DNA of 64,000 nucleotides from HXMU1420-13 sp965601825. GTDB taxonomy: Bacteria > Bacteroidota > Rhodothermia > Balneolales > Balneolaceae. This document shows positions 1 through 9,092 of this stretch, one piece after another (within the stretch, counting starts at the first letter, position 1; the number at the start of each line of letters is the position of its first letter). The position numbers were made by a program, and so were the translations under genes. The notes under the pieces are model-generated. The model did not search any database, was not told where the DNA came from, and worked only from the letters and a program-made list of their open reading frames with translations. The stretch is from NCBI GenBank assembly GCA_965601825.1, contig OZ271839.1, positions 1,984,001-2,048,000 on the forward strand, in the 5' to 3' direction.

Positions 1-733
1 CTATTCCATTTTCAGTTGAGTAAACAGTTGAACCAGGGGTGAAGTTGTAAGAGACAACTTGGTTCTCTGAATTTAAAAGTTTAGGCATATACGGGATATG
101 AAGTAAATGTCCCCTATAAATCTGTGGTTGGAAATCTTCACCAATAAGAGTAGCTCCATAAATTTCTGCACAATTGATAATGATTTCAGATTCTAAACTT
201 TGAATATTTTCATAGCTCACCTCTTTCAGAATTATTTTGCCGTCCAGTCTTTTGAACTCATCTATTAGTGCTGGATAATAGGTTCCCCAATCCGCAAATA
301 AACAATCAAAACTCCAACCATATTCAGTTGACAAAGAAGGGTGATTTAATTTGCAGGAATCTATTTTGGGTTCGAATTCCAATAGACTAGGGTAGCAGGT
401 TGTATATGACGGTAAAATTTGAGGAGATGAAAATAGTTCGTAATGCCTATGTTTTTCAATTCCGGTATAATTGAGATAGAGTAGGTGTTCAAAGATTTCT
501 GAGCTCTCATTGAATAAGTTGATTACATCATTGTGTTTAACGGAATGAGGAATTATTGAAGCAGCCGGATAGAGACTTGAGAAGTCAGATGTGGGGGCGC
601 TGGACAATGGGAGTCTATTAGTCAAGATTTTAACTGAAAACCCAGCAAGCTGGCATGCAATTGCAGTAGTTAAACCCGATACTCCTGCACCAATTACTAT
701 TAAGGAATCAGAATTTTTCTGTGTCAAACCCAA
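1..733 (-). CDS. FAD-dependent D-amino-acid oxidase family protein (3' end cut by window)
   Basis: Seen: reading the minus strand from a TTG at 733 (a second TTG lies at 727), the product begins with a short tail and then VIGAGVSGLTTA, a Rossmann dinucleotide-binding motif typical of FAD oxidases. About 244 residues are present and the frame is still open at base 1. Further on it has GWSFDCLFADWGTYYPALI, which resembles the conserved block of D-amino-acid oxidases (DAO family) that includes the isoalloxazine-contacting region. Known: DAO-family enzymes oxidatively deaminate D-amino acids or glycine with O2. Inferred: a cytoplasmic flavoprotein amine/amino-acid oxidase; the substrate is not readable. 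An in-frame stop upstream leaves only TTG starts. It is divergent from the next gene, which also appears to start with TTG. Confidence 0.75.
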   Translation of the reverse strand, partial: MGLTQKNSDSLIVIGAGVSGLTTAIACQLAGFSVKILTNRLPLSSAPTSDFSSLYPAASIIPHSVKHNDVINLFNESSEIFEHLLYLNYTGIEKHRHYELFSSPQILPSYTTCYPSLLEFEPKIDSCKLNHPSLSTEYGWSFDCLFADWGTYYPALIDEFKRLDGKIILKEVSYENIQSLESEIIINCAEIYGATLIGEDFQPQIYRGHLLHIPYMPKLLNSENQVVSYNFTPGSTVYSTENGI

Positions 734-819
734 GACATTAAGTTTATTTGAGAATTAAGATAATCCTTACACAAAACCAATCATATTTGTATCTTAGTAA
801 AACCCCTCGCTGAAATACG

Positions 820-1680
820 TTGACAAAAAAGTTAATCATCTACATTACGCTGGCGTTTATACTCGTGGAATGCGATGTGGCTGAGGTATCTGTAATTCCA
901 GATTATCCAATAACGATCCCACCAATTGGATTACTTGAACTCGATGATTTAAATACTGTTTATCAGCAAAAAAATCAGAATAAACTTTGCTCTACATTAA
1001 ATGAGTTTGGGTACACAGGCTTTAGTAGAGTATTATTTCCAAATGATGTTAACCCTTGTTCAAGCAGAATACCTGAGGCTGTAGAATTGTCTAGCCCGGA
1101 TGTACATTTAGAAAAAGCAATTTCTGCCATATTATTTAACAAGGATTTTACCAACGTTTCCAATGCTAATAACTTGGTACTTGAGGAAGCATTACCATTA
1201 TATGGCTGCACAATTTGTGAAGGTCCTGAAACTAATAGTGTACCCATTGAGTGGAAATTCACTTTTTCACCTCAGGTATTCAACGGAATGGAAGTGAATG
1301 GTTCTGAAATAACAGTATTTGTGGATGTTGATGGAGTAAATAGGATTTGGGGCAATTGGTATGAAACCTTTTATGCGCCAACTTTATTAGATGTTGGATT
1401 TGTTGAAGCTGAAAATTCTCTCATTGGTTTGGAAATTGATTTAAATGAAATTGCAAATGTAGATTCAGTTTTTACAATAACATCCGAGGATATTGGAAGG
1501 GCGAAAAATTTTGAAATTATCCCGTTTCTTAATGAATTTAGTGAACTTGAGTTGAGAAAAAGTTGGATTGTGCCGATAACCTTTAAAGATGACCAGATTG
1601 AAAGCCTATTTGCGAACGTAGATGCAGTAGATTCACGGTTACTTAGGATTACCGCAATCCGTCAAGAGACTAATAATTAA
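820..1680 (+). CDS. hypothetical exported protein, possible lipoprotein
   Basis: I do not recognise this 286-residue protein. Seen: it starts at TTG with MTKKLIIYITLAFILVEC, a basic N-terminus plus hydrophobic stretch ending in a Cys at about residue 18. The -1 residue is Glu, which is poor for a lipobox, so lipidation is only possible. The rest is acidic, rich in Val, Ile, Asn and Asp, with two close cysteines (CTIC) near residue 130. It looks like a beta-rich periplasmic or surface domain. No neighbour suggests a role: the upstream oxidase is divergent and the downstream receiver gene is separated by 118 bases. Confidence 0.5.
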   Translation: MTKKLIIYITLAFILVECDVAEVSVIPDYPITIPPIGLLELDDLNTVYQQKNQNKLCSTLNEFGYTGFSRVLFPNDVNPCSSRIPEAVELSSPDVHLEKAISAILFNKDFTNVSNANNLVLEEALPLYGCTICEGPETNSVPIEWKFTFSPQVFNGMEVNGSEITVFVDVDGVNRIWGNWYETFYAPTLLDVGFVEAENSLIGLEIDLNEIANVDSVFTITSEDIGRAKNFEIIPFLNEFSELELRKSWIVPITFKDDQIESLFANVDAVDSRLLRITAIRQETNN

Positions 1681-1798
1681 TGATCTAAATTAGATAAAAA
1701 ATCTTTACGTAAAGGTGGAAAAAACAGTTTAGTAACATTAGCTTATTGAACGACTCCTTAATGCGGCAATGAAATAATAATTCATAGATAATACTGTT

Positions 1799-2170
1799 TT
1801 GACTGAGTTAGAAGACAAAAAAAGAGTACTAATAGTTGAAGACGATATGATCATTTCTCTTGTAATAGAGAATATGGTTAAGGAACTGGGGCATGAAGTT
1901 GTTGGAAAAGCCACCTCTGGAGATGAAGCTATACGATTGGCGTCGGATGAATCACCTGATTTGGTTCTTATGGACATTAGGTTAAAAGGAGAAATGGATG
2001 GTATTGAGGCTGTTACAGAAATAAAGCAGAATATCAACACTTCTGTAATTTACTTAACAGGTAATTCTGATCGTGTTAACTACGAGCGTGCACGTGAAAC
2101 TGAATTCATCGATCTGATTACAAAGCCTTTCACAATTTCTGATTTAACTCGTTCACTTGACCTGATTTAA
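1799..2170 (+). CDS. stand-alone response-regulator receiver (CheY-like)
   Basis: Seen: 123 residues that are entirely a receiver domain. The acidic pair is D15-D16, the phospho-acceptor is D59 in LVLMDIRLKG, the switch Thr is T87 in IYLTGNSD, and the conserved Lys is K109 in TKPF. There is no output domain. The start is TTG at 1799; no in-frame ATG precedes the first beta strand. Known: single-domain receivers relay phosphate between kinases or act by protein-protein contact. No histidine kinase lies nearby, so it is an orphan. The next gene is 73 bases downstream behind a strong inverted repeat, so co-transcription is possible but not obvious. Confidence 0.85.
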   Translation: MTELEDKKRVLIVEDDMIISLVIENMVKELGHEVVGKATSGDEAIRLASDESPDLVLMDIRLKGEMDGIEAVTEIKQNINTSVIYLTGNSDRVNYERARETEFIDLITKPFTISDLTRSLDLI

Positions 2171-2204
2171 TTTTAGAATCAGCTTTTAACGCATCTTTAT
2201 ATAT

Positions 2205-2243
2205 ATTAGCCCGTAGTGAGTGTTTGAAAAATAACGGGCTAAT
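2205..2243 (+). promoter_or_regulatory. perfect 10-bp inverted repeat abutting a start codon
   Basis: Seen: ATTAGCCCGT at 2205-2214 and its exact reverse complement ACGGGCTAAT at 2234-2243, with a 19-base spacer. The second arm ends on the base before the ATG at 2244. There is no T-tract after it, so it is not a usual terminator. As RNA it would place a stem directly against the start codon; as DNA it could be an operator. Which applies cannot be told from sequence. Confidence 0.6.
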
Positions 2244-3047
2244 ATGAGTACTAAGTTCAAAAACTTAAAAAACGATCTCCAGGATCTTGAACAAGAAGTA
2301 GATGATTCTGTAATGGGGACATCTACAAATGCGTCGTCAGGTAATTCAAAAGTGGCGAATTATATTTTACTTTTCGCATTTATTGCCACCTTGCTTTTCT
2401 ACACTGGCGATAGAATTGGCTCATTTTTTCAGGATTTAAATCCACTTGCTATTGAACAGCTCTCAGAAGAGATCACAGATGCTGTCCAGTCCTTTAATGA
2501 ATATGATCCAGAATTATTACAGGGTATGAGAGATTGGATGGAAGATCTGGGATATGGAGTTTTAACTGATGAAGAATTATCTGCACTTCGCGATGAAGGA
2601 GTTACCGCAACCCAAACGCAAGCACTTCATGATATTGGATATACCGATATAACACTAGAACAATTGGTTGAACTTCAGCGCGGTGATGTAACAGCTAACT
2701 ATATTTCAGGTATTCGTGATGCAGGCTACACAGAAGCAGCAACTTTTGAAGATTTCATAGATTTACAACGAGCTGATGTTAGTGCCAGATATGCAAGCAT
2801 GATGAAAGGACTTGGGTATGATCTTAGTATCGATCAACTTGCTCAGACTCGACGAAGTGGCGTTACTGCTTTTTTTACTAGTAATATGATGGACTTGGGT
2901 TATACATTAGAAGAATTAACAGTTGAAAATCTTATTAGAATGCGTAGTATCGGAGTTGATCATGAAACTGCTGCAGCATTAATGGATGAAAGGGGAGAAA
3001 GATTGACTGTTGATGAGCTTATTCGTTATGAGATAAGTAATCAATAA
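2244..3047 (+). CDS. membrane-anchored protein with five GY/GV helical repeats
   Basis: Seen: 267 residues. An acidic N-terminal tail is followed by one transmembrane segment at about 38-54 (YILLFAFIATLLFYTG). From about residue 90 to 255 there are five degenerate repeats of 27-30 residues, each with a pattern like LGY..LT.EEL..LR..GV. Known: repeats of this form occur in the C-terminal parts of some BlaR1/M56-type sensor proteins and in small exported proteins of Bacteroidota, Balneolota and Acidobacteria; they are short helical hairpins. Inferred: a membrane-tethered interaction scaffold. No catalytic motif is visible. It is preceded by the inverted repeat at 2205-2243. Confidence 0.6.
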   Translation: MSTKFKNLKNDLQDLEQEVDDSVMGTSTNASSGNSKVANYILLFAFIATLLFYTGDRIGSFFQDLNPLAIEQLSEEITDAVQSFNEYDPELLQGMRDWMEDLGYGVLTDEELSALRDEGVTATQTQALHDIGYTDITLEQLVELQRGDVTANYISGIRDAGYTEAATFEDFIDLQRADVSARYASMMKGLGYDLSIDQLAQTRRSGVTAFFTSNMMDLGYTLEELTVENLIRMRSIGVDHETAAALMDERGERLTVDELIRYEISNQ

Positions 3048-3155
3048 AAGCCCTTCCACAAAAATATAGGGTTTCATACCCTTTTCACATTCCGTTTCTA
3101 TCTACCATTTGCTACTTTCGGTGGCATTGAACTAAAACAATACGCGGAATTGAAG

Positions 3156-4079
3156 ATGGCTGAAATCGAATTACCTGAGGTTAAACTAAACATCTATTCA
3201 CCAAAAAATCCCGCAGAAGCCACAATTGTTGAAAATTATGTGTGCACTGCAGAAGGGAGCCCGAATATTATCCGGCATATTACTTTTGATATTTCTGGTA
3301 CAGACCTTGAAGGAGAATTTGTAACCGGGCAGTCAATTGGAGTACTTCCTCCAGGTATCAATGAAAAAGGTAGACCACACAAACTTCGCTTATATTCTGT
3401 TTCATCTCCAACGAAAGGGGAAGATGGGAAACCTCATTTAGTTTCTACAACGGTAAAGCGAGCTAATGAAGAAGTTGACGGTACTTTCTATCAAGGTGTT
3501 TGTTCTAATTATATCTGCAATTTAAAACCGGGTGATAAAGTTAAAGTTACTGGTCCAAGCGGTAGAAAATATTTACTTCCAACTAATGCCTTGGATTATA
3601 ATTACGTGTTTTTTGCAACAGGTACCGGTATTGCACCATTTCGCGGGATGATAATGGAATTGTTTGAAAAAGGAATAACAAACGAAGTAGCGCTGGTTTT
3701 TGGCTGTCCATATCGTACAGATATCATCTACCCAAAGTACTTTAATGAAATGGAAGAAAAGCACAATAATTTCCATTATATCAAAATGATTTCCCGGGAA
3801 GATCGTCGTGAAGATGGCAGTAAATATTATGTTCAAACTGCAATAGATGATAGAGCAAAAACACTTTCTCCAATTCTTGAGAAAGAGAATACTCTCATTT
3901 ATTTATGCGGTATGAAGGGAATGGAATCAGGTATTTATCACAATCTTGCGTTGCAAGGTTTTACTGATTATCTAACACTTAAAGGTGATTTGGCAGAGCG
4001 TGATCCCAGTACATGGAATTGGGATGAAGTTAAGAAGATGATCAAGCCTTCAGAGAGAACCTTCGAAGAAGTGTACTAG
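3156..4079 (+). CDS. petH: plant-type ferredoxin--NADP+ reductase
   Basis: Seen: about 307 residues from ATG 3156 (an in-frame TTG at 3150 is the alternative). FAD site RLYSVSSP at about residues 78-85; GVCSNYICNLKPGD at about 114, the second FAD/nicotinamide motif of plant-type FNR; NADP-binding FFATGTGIAPFRGM near 152; and a C-terminal aromatic Tyr (ending FEEVY), which stacks on the flavin in this family. Known: transfers electrons between ferredoxin/flavodoxin and NADP(H); in non-phototrophs it usually supplies reduced ferredoxin. Inferred: cytoplasmic, single gene; alaS follows 136 bases later and is probably separate. Confidence 0.88.
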   Translation: MAEIELPEVKLNIYSPKNPAEATIVENYVCTAEGSPNIIRHITFDISGTDLEGEFVTGQSIGVLPPGINEKGRPHKLRLYSVSSPTKGEDGKPHLVSTTVKRANEEVDGTFYQGVCSNYICNLKPGDKVKVTGPSGRKYLLPTNALDYNYVFFATGTGIAPFRGMIMELFEKGITNEVALVFGCPYRTDIIYPKYFNEMEEKHNNFHYIKMISREDRREDGSKYYVQTAIDDRAKTLSPILEKENTLIYLCGMKGMESGIYHNLALQGFTDYLTLKGDLAERDPSTWNWDEVKKMIKPSERTFEEVY

Positions 4080-4215
4080 CTCGATCTTGTGTTCTGTATT
4101 CTATTAAAGATTAGCCGCTTTTCTCAATTATTATTGGATGATTCAATCATGAGTTAGAGGTGGAATTTTTCTATCTTCCACACCCAAATTTTTGATTAAT
4201 TATCTCCAGAAAGTA

Positions 4216-6879
4216 ATGTCGATTAAGACTTCCAATCAGATTAGAAACGAATTCTTAGAATTCTTTGCAGAGAAAGAACATGCAATTGTAGACAGTGCAC
4301 CAGTAGTGCCAAAAGATGATCCAACTCTTCTTTTCACAAATGCTGGCATGAATCAGTTTAAGCCAATTTTTCTCGGAGAAGAAGGTCAACTAAATCATGA
4401 TGGAAAAAAATGGAGCCGAGCTGCCGATACACAGAAATGTATCCGAGTAAGTGGTAAGCACAATGATTTAGAGGAAGTAGGTCATGATACCTATCATCAT
4501 ACACTATTTGAGATGTTAGGTAATTGGTCGTTTGGCGATTATTTCAAAAAAGATGCTATTGCATGGGCATGGGAACTATTGGTTGATAAATGGGGAATGG
4601 AACCCGATCGTTTGTATGCAACGGTATTTAGTGGTGATGAAGCAGATGGATTGCCAGCTGATGATGAAGCCGTTGAATTATGGAAGTCTGAGACTTCGAT
4701 TAAACACGATCATATTCTAAAGTTCGATAAGAAAGACAATTTCTGGGAAATGGGAGAGACCGGCCCATGTGGTCCATGTTCTGAATTGCATATCGATTTA
4801 AGACCTAACGAAGATCGAGAAAAAGTTGATGGCGCGACATTAGTAAACATGGACGATCCAAGAGTGATCGAAATTTGGAATCTTGTATTTATCCAGTTTA
4901 ATCGACAGGCTGATGGTAGTCTTCAATCACTCCCAGCAAAGCATGTTGATACTGGAATGGGATTTGAGCGAGTTTGCGCAGTTCTTCAAGGTAAAATGTC
5001 GAACTATGATTCAGATGTTTTTACTCCATTACTTAATAAGATTGCTGAATTAGCAGGAATCAAATATGGGCAAGATGAAGAAAAAGATATCGCCATGCGT
5101 GTTATCGCTGATCATATTCGTGCGGTTTCATTTTCAATTGCTGATGGGGCTTCTCCCGGTAATGATGGTCGAGGATACGTAATTCGCCGAATTCAGCGAC
5201 GTGCAATTCGCTATGGGTGGGATAAATTAGGTTTCAAAGAGCCATTCATGTTCAAGTTAGTTGATGTGCTTGCGGATCAATTCAAGGAAGTATTTCCTGA
5301 AATTGTTGCTCAACAAGAATACATCACAAATGTAGTTCAGGCTGAAGAAAGAAGTTTCTTAAAAACATTAGGGCAGGGTATTTCAATTTTTGAAGACATG
5401 ATCAAAGACTCAGATAAATTATCTGGGGAAGATGCTTTTAAATTACATGATACATTTGGATTTCCAATTGATTTAACTGAATTAATGGCTCGCGAGAAAG
5501 GTGTGGAAGTTGATGAAGTGGGTTTTGTGGCTCTCATGCAGAAACAGAAGGAAAGGGCAAGAGCTGCAGGAAAATTTACCGTGGATCAAAGTCAGATTAA
5601 CGAATGGCAAACGCTATCAGAAGATGATAAATCGGAGTTTGTTGGCTATGATAATTTTGAGATAGAATGTTCAATTTTAGCTTATCGAATGGAAGGAGAT
5701 CGATTTGCATTTACTTTGAATAGAACTCCTTTTTATGCAGAAAGCGGTGGGCAGGTAGCAGATACCGGATTTTTAACAAATGGAGATGAATTTATACACA
5801 TAATTGATGTCCAAAAAGGAAATGGAGCAAACATCCATTACACAAATCAACTTCCAAATGATTTAAGTGGAATTTGGTCTGCAAAAATTGACCTTACAAA
5901 ACGACTAGAAACTCAAAAACATCACTCAGCCACGCATTTAGCACACGCTGCACTTAGAAATGTTCTGGGCGATCATGTTGCGCAAAAAGGTTCATTAGTT
6001 AATAATAGTCATCTCCGATTCGATTTCTCTCATTATGAGGCGATGACAAAAACTGAGCTTGATGCAGTTGAAATCGAGGTAAATGCAAAGATTCAGGAGA
6101 ATATTCCTCTTATAGAGGAACGAGAAGTCCCAATTGATGAAGCTCGTGCAAAGGGTGCAATGATGCTTTTTGGTGAAAAATACGGTGATAATGTCCGTGT
6201 AATCACATTTGATGAAGAATATTCAGTAGAACTTTGCGGTGGTACACACGTTGGTGCTACCGGTGAAATCGGATATTTTCGATTTATTCATGAAAGTTCA
6301 GTTGCAGCAGGTATTCGCCGTATTGAAGCAGTATGTGGAAAAGCTGCTGATGATCTACTAAGAGAGGAAAAACAAGTTGTTGGCGAGATTAAATCTTTAT
6401 TTGGTCAGACAAATGATCCGGTCTCAAATATCCAAAAGTTAATGGATGAGAAAAAAGCTTTGGAGAAAGAGCTGGAGAAAATAAATATGGCTAACTCCGG
6501 CGCTAAACTGGATGACATTTTAAAGAGCTCTGAAGAGATAAATGGAATACACATTGCTAAAGGTGAAATTCCGGGTTCAGATGTTAGTGCATTAAAGCAG
6601 CTTGGTTACGACGGACTACAGAAATCAAACCAGAATACAGTAATAGTATTAGGGTCAAAAAATGAAGAGTCTGGCAAAGTATTCATTATGGTTGCAGTAA
6701 CAGATGATTTAATTAAAGAAAAGAATTTAAAGGCTGGGGCTTTAGTTGGTAAGTTAGGTCGTTTAGTTGGCGGAGGTGGAGGCGGTCAACCAAATCTTGC
6801 GACTGCAGGCGGTAAAAATCCTGAAAAGCTCCAGGATGCACTTTCTCAAGTAGGTTCTATTATCAGTGAATCGATTTGA
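4216..6879 (+). CDS. alaS: alanine--tRNA ligase
   Basis: Seen: 887 residues from ATG 4216; a TTG at 4192 would add eight residues with no family support, and the family normally starts close to the SSNQIRxxFLxFF block. It has the class II synthetase core (TLLFTNAGMNQF, then GKHNDLEEVG), the editing-domain zinc site HHSATHLAHAAL with partner CGGTHVGATG, and a C-terminal DHHA1 segment GGGGGGQPNLATAGG. Known: charges tRNA-Ala and clears mischarged Ser/Gly. Length is normal and no key motif is missing. It stands alone between FNR and the pdh operon. Confidence 0.97.
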   Translation: MSIKTSNQIRNEFLEFFAEKEHAIVDSAPVVPKDDPTLLFTNAGMNQFKPIFLGEEGQLNHDGKKWSRAADTQKCIRVSGKHNDLEEVGHDTYHHTLFEMLGNWSFGDYFKKDAIAWAWELLVDKWGMEPDRLYATVFSGDEADGLPADDEAVELWKSETSIKHDHILKFDKKDNFWEMGETGPCGPCSELHIDLRPNEDREKVDGATLVNMDDPRVIEIWNLVFIQFNRQADGSLQSLPAKHVDTGMGFERVCAVLQGKMSNYDSDVFTPLLNKIAELAGIKYGQDEEKDIAMRVIADHIRAVSFSIADGASPGNDGRGYVIRRIQRRAIRYGWDKLGFKEPFMFKLVDVLADQFKEVFPEIVAQQEYITNVVQAEERSFLKTLGQGISIFEDMIKDSDKLSGEDAFKLHDTFGFPIDLTELMAREKGVEVDEVGFVALMQKQKERARAAGKFTVDQSQINEWQTLSEDDKSEFVGYDNFEIECSILAYRMEGDRFAFTLNRTPFYAESGGQVADTGFLTNGDEFIHIIDVQKGNGANIHYTNQLPNDLSGIWSAKIDLTKRLETQKHHSATHLAHAALRNVLGDHVAQKGSLVNNSHLRFDFSHYEAMTKTELDAVEIEVNAKIQENIPLIEEREVPIDEARAKGAMMLFGEKYGDNVRVITFDEEYSVELCGGTHVGATGEIGYFRFIHESSVAAGIRRIEAVCGKAADDLLREEKQVVGEIKSLFGQTNDPVSNIQKLMDEKKALEKELEKINMANSGAKLDDILKSSEEINGIHIAKGEIPGSDVSALKQLGYDGLQKSNQNTVIVLGSKNEESGKVFIMVAVTDDLIKEKNLKAGALVGKLGRLVGGGGGGQPNLATAGGKNPEKLQDALSQVGSIISESI

Positions 6880-6969
6880 TTTCACTTAACATTCGACATC
6901 ACTTATTCTGCTAAAAATTTGATATATTCCCGCCCCATTTTTGGGATGGACATTTCATAAAAAACAAGT

Positions 6970-8070
6970 ATGGCCAAAAAGAAAACGGACGATATTATTT
7001 TTGCTCCTAAAGGAATCGGCGAGATTCATGACGGTGCAGTTCAAAAAGGGGTTGATCTACCTCCGGCGACAAAGAAGAATCACAAAGATTTAGGTTTAAC
7101 AGAGGAGCAACTGCTCGAAATGTATGAGCAGATGTATTTACAGCGTCGTTTTGAAGAACGTTGTATGCAACAGTATCAAAAAGGAAAATTTGGTGGTTTC
7201 CTGCACCTTTACATTGGTCAGGAAGCAATTTCTACAGGAACAGTTTTCGCGTTGGAACCACAAGATGATATTATTACCGCTTATCGTGATCACGGCTGGG
7301 GACTAGTAAGAGGCATCACTCCTAAAGAAGGGATGGCAGAATTATTTGGTAAAGCGACAGGGTCTTCCAGAGGTAAAGGTGGATCAATGCACTTTGCTAA
7401 AGCAGATCATCATTTTTGGGGTGGATACGGAATCGTAGGTGGACACATTCCAATAAACGCGGGTTTAGCCTTCGCAAATAAGTACAACCAAACAGGAAAT
7501 ATTTCAACTTGTTTCTTTGGTGATGGTGCTGTCGATCAAGGAGCTTTACATGAAACATTGAATTTAGCCCAACTTTGGAAGCTGCCTGCAATTTTTGTTG
7601 TTGAGAATAATGGATATTCAATGGGGACTGCTGCTGCTCGACATACAGTTGCTGAGATTGTTGACAGAGCAAAAGGCTATGCAATGAAAAGTGCAGTTAT
7701 TAATGGAATGGATGTTTTCTCAGTGTATGAGAAAATGAAAGAAATCGCTGATGACATTCGTGAAAATTCAGAGCCTTGGTTTGTTGAGATAAGAACGTAT
7801 CGTTACAGAGGTCATTCTATGTCTGATCCACAAAAATATCGATCAAAAGAAGAGCTTGAAGAATACCAGGCAATAGACCCGATCCTTCGATTAAAGAGCT
7901 ACCTCTTATCAAACAAATTAACGAGGGAAGATGCTTTGAAAGCTATCGACGATAAAGTTGAAGAAGAAGTATTAGATGCAGTGAAGTTTGCAGATGAGTC
8001 ACCCTATCCCGAACTGCATGAGATGTATGAAGACATGTTTGACGAAGAAAACCCTTACTTCCACGTTTAA
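6970..8070 (+). CDS. pdhA: pyruvate dehydrogenase E1 component, alpha subunit
   Basis: Seen: 366 residues. The thiamine-diphosphate motif runs from GDGAVDQGALHETLNLA to ENNGYSMGT; RGKGGSMHF and YRYRGHSMSDPQKYRS are the usual E1-alpha active-site loops. A 35-residue charged N-terminal extension precedes the core. Known: E1-alpha/beta heterotetramer decarboxylates pyruvate and passes the acetyl group to lipoyl-E2. First gene of an operon: pdhB starts 16 bases on. The motif set fits pyruvate better than branched-chain 2-oxoacids, but substrate cannot be proved from sequence. Confidence 0.93.
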   Translation: MAKKKTDDIIFAPKGIGEIHDGAVQKGVDLPPATKKNHKDLGLTEEQLLEMYEQMYLQRRFEERCMQQYQKGKFGGFLHLYIGQEAISTGTVFALEPQDDIITAYRDHGWGLVRGITPKEGMAELFGKATGSSRGKGGSMHFAKADHHFWGGYGIVGGHIPINAGLAFANKYNQTGNISTCFFGDGAVDQGALHETLNLAQLWKLPAIFVVENNGYSMGTAAARHTVAEIVDRAKGYAMKSAVINGMDVFSVYEKMKEIADDIRENSEPWFVEIRTYRYRGHSMSDPQKYRSKEELEEYQAIDPILRLKSYLLSNKLTREDALKAIDDKVEEEVLDAVKFADESPYPELHEMYEDMFDEENPYFHV

Positions 8071-8086
8071 AATCATCAATAAATAA

Positions 8087-9070
8087 ATGGCAGAATTACA
8101 ATTTAGAGAAGCACTTAAATTCGCAATTGATGAGGAAATGGAACGCGATGAGCGCGTTTTCATCATGGGAGAAGAGGTTGCAGAATATAATGGAGCTTAT
8201 AAAGTAACTGAAGGTTTACTTGATAAATATGGATTTAAAAGAGTTATCGATACACCGATTTCTGAGTTGGGATTTGCCGGCTTAGGAGTTGGCGCAGCTA
8301 TGCGAGGACTTCGACCAATAGTCGAGTTTATGACTTTCAACTTTGCAGTTTTAGCTGCAGATCAGATCATAAATCATGCTACCAAAGTTAAGTATATGAC
8401 GGGTGGGCAAATTGATTGTCCAATAGTTTTCCGTGGACCAAATGCTTCAGCTGGTCAGCTTGGTGCTACACACTCAGTTTCTTACGACTCAATGTATGCT
8501 CACTTCCCTGGTTTAAAAGTTATATATCCATCTGAGCCGGGTGATGCGAAAGGTTTATTAAAAGCAGCGATTCGTGATAACAACCCGGTTGTATTCATGG
8601 AATCAGAGCAAATGTATGGTCTTAAAGGAGAAGTGCCTGATACGGAAGATTTCATCATTCCTATCGGAAAAGGTAAAATCAAACGTGAAGGCAGCGATGT
8701 GACTGTTGTCGCTCATGGAAAGATGTACCATGTTGCAGTTCAGGCTGCTGCTCAACTAGCTAAAGACGGAATTGAAATTGAAATCATTGATCCTAGAACA
8801 GTAAAACCACTGGATCTTCCATTGATCATTGAATCTATCAAAAAGACTAATCGTTGTGTGCTGGTAGATGAAGCACATCCATTTGGTGGATTGGCTGCTG
8901 AAATCGGATTTTTAATTCAGCGTGAAGCGTTTGATTATCTGGATGCACCAGTACAAAGAGTTTGTTTACCTGATGTAAATGCACCATTCTCTAAGAAATT
9001 ATTTGATGCGTGGTTCCCAAGTCCAAAAGATGTGATCGACGCAGTTAATCAAGTTACTTATCGAACCTAA
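8087..9070 (+). CDS. pdhB: pyruvate dehydrogenase E1 component, beta subunit
   Basis: Seen: 327 residues, family length. Contains MGEEVAEYNGAYKVTEGL, the E1-beta segment that helps bind the diphosphate cofactor, FMTFNFAVLAADQI, and the C-terminal transketolase domain with IEIIDPRTVKPLD and VDEAHPFGGLAAEI. Known: pairs with PdhA. Located 16 bases after pdhA and 22 before pdhC, so the three are co-transcribed. No defect seen. Confidence 0.94.
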   Translation: MAELQFREALKFAIDEEMERDERVFIMGEEVAEYNGAYKVTEGLLDKYGFKRVIDTPISELGFAGLGVGAAMRGLRPIVEFMTFNFAVLAADQIINHATKVKYMTGGQIDCPIVFRGPNASAGQLGATHSVSYDSMYAHFPGLKVIYPSEPGDAKGLLKAAIRDNNPVVFMESEQMYGLKGEVPDTEDFIIPIGKGKIKREGSDVTVVAHGKMYHVAVQAAAQLAKDGIEIEIIDPRTVKPLDLPLIIESIKKTNRCVLVDEAHPFGGLAAEIGFLIQREAFDYLDAPVQRVCLPDVNAPFSKKLFDAWFPSPKDVIDAVNQVTYRT

Positions 9071-9092
9071 ATCAATTTAAAAATCACTCACT

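Noticed and set aside
820..830. TTGACA as a sigma-70 -35 box near 820
   Set aside because: The same bases form the start of the reading frame (TTG ACA), and promoters in this group use TTTG/TAnnTTTG rather than TTGACA/TATAAT.
3061..3090. Terminator AGGG...CCCTTTT after the repeat-protein gene
   Set aside because: Stem of only four to five pairs and four T; too weak to list.
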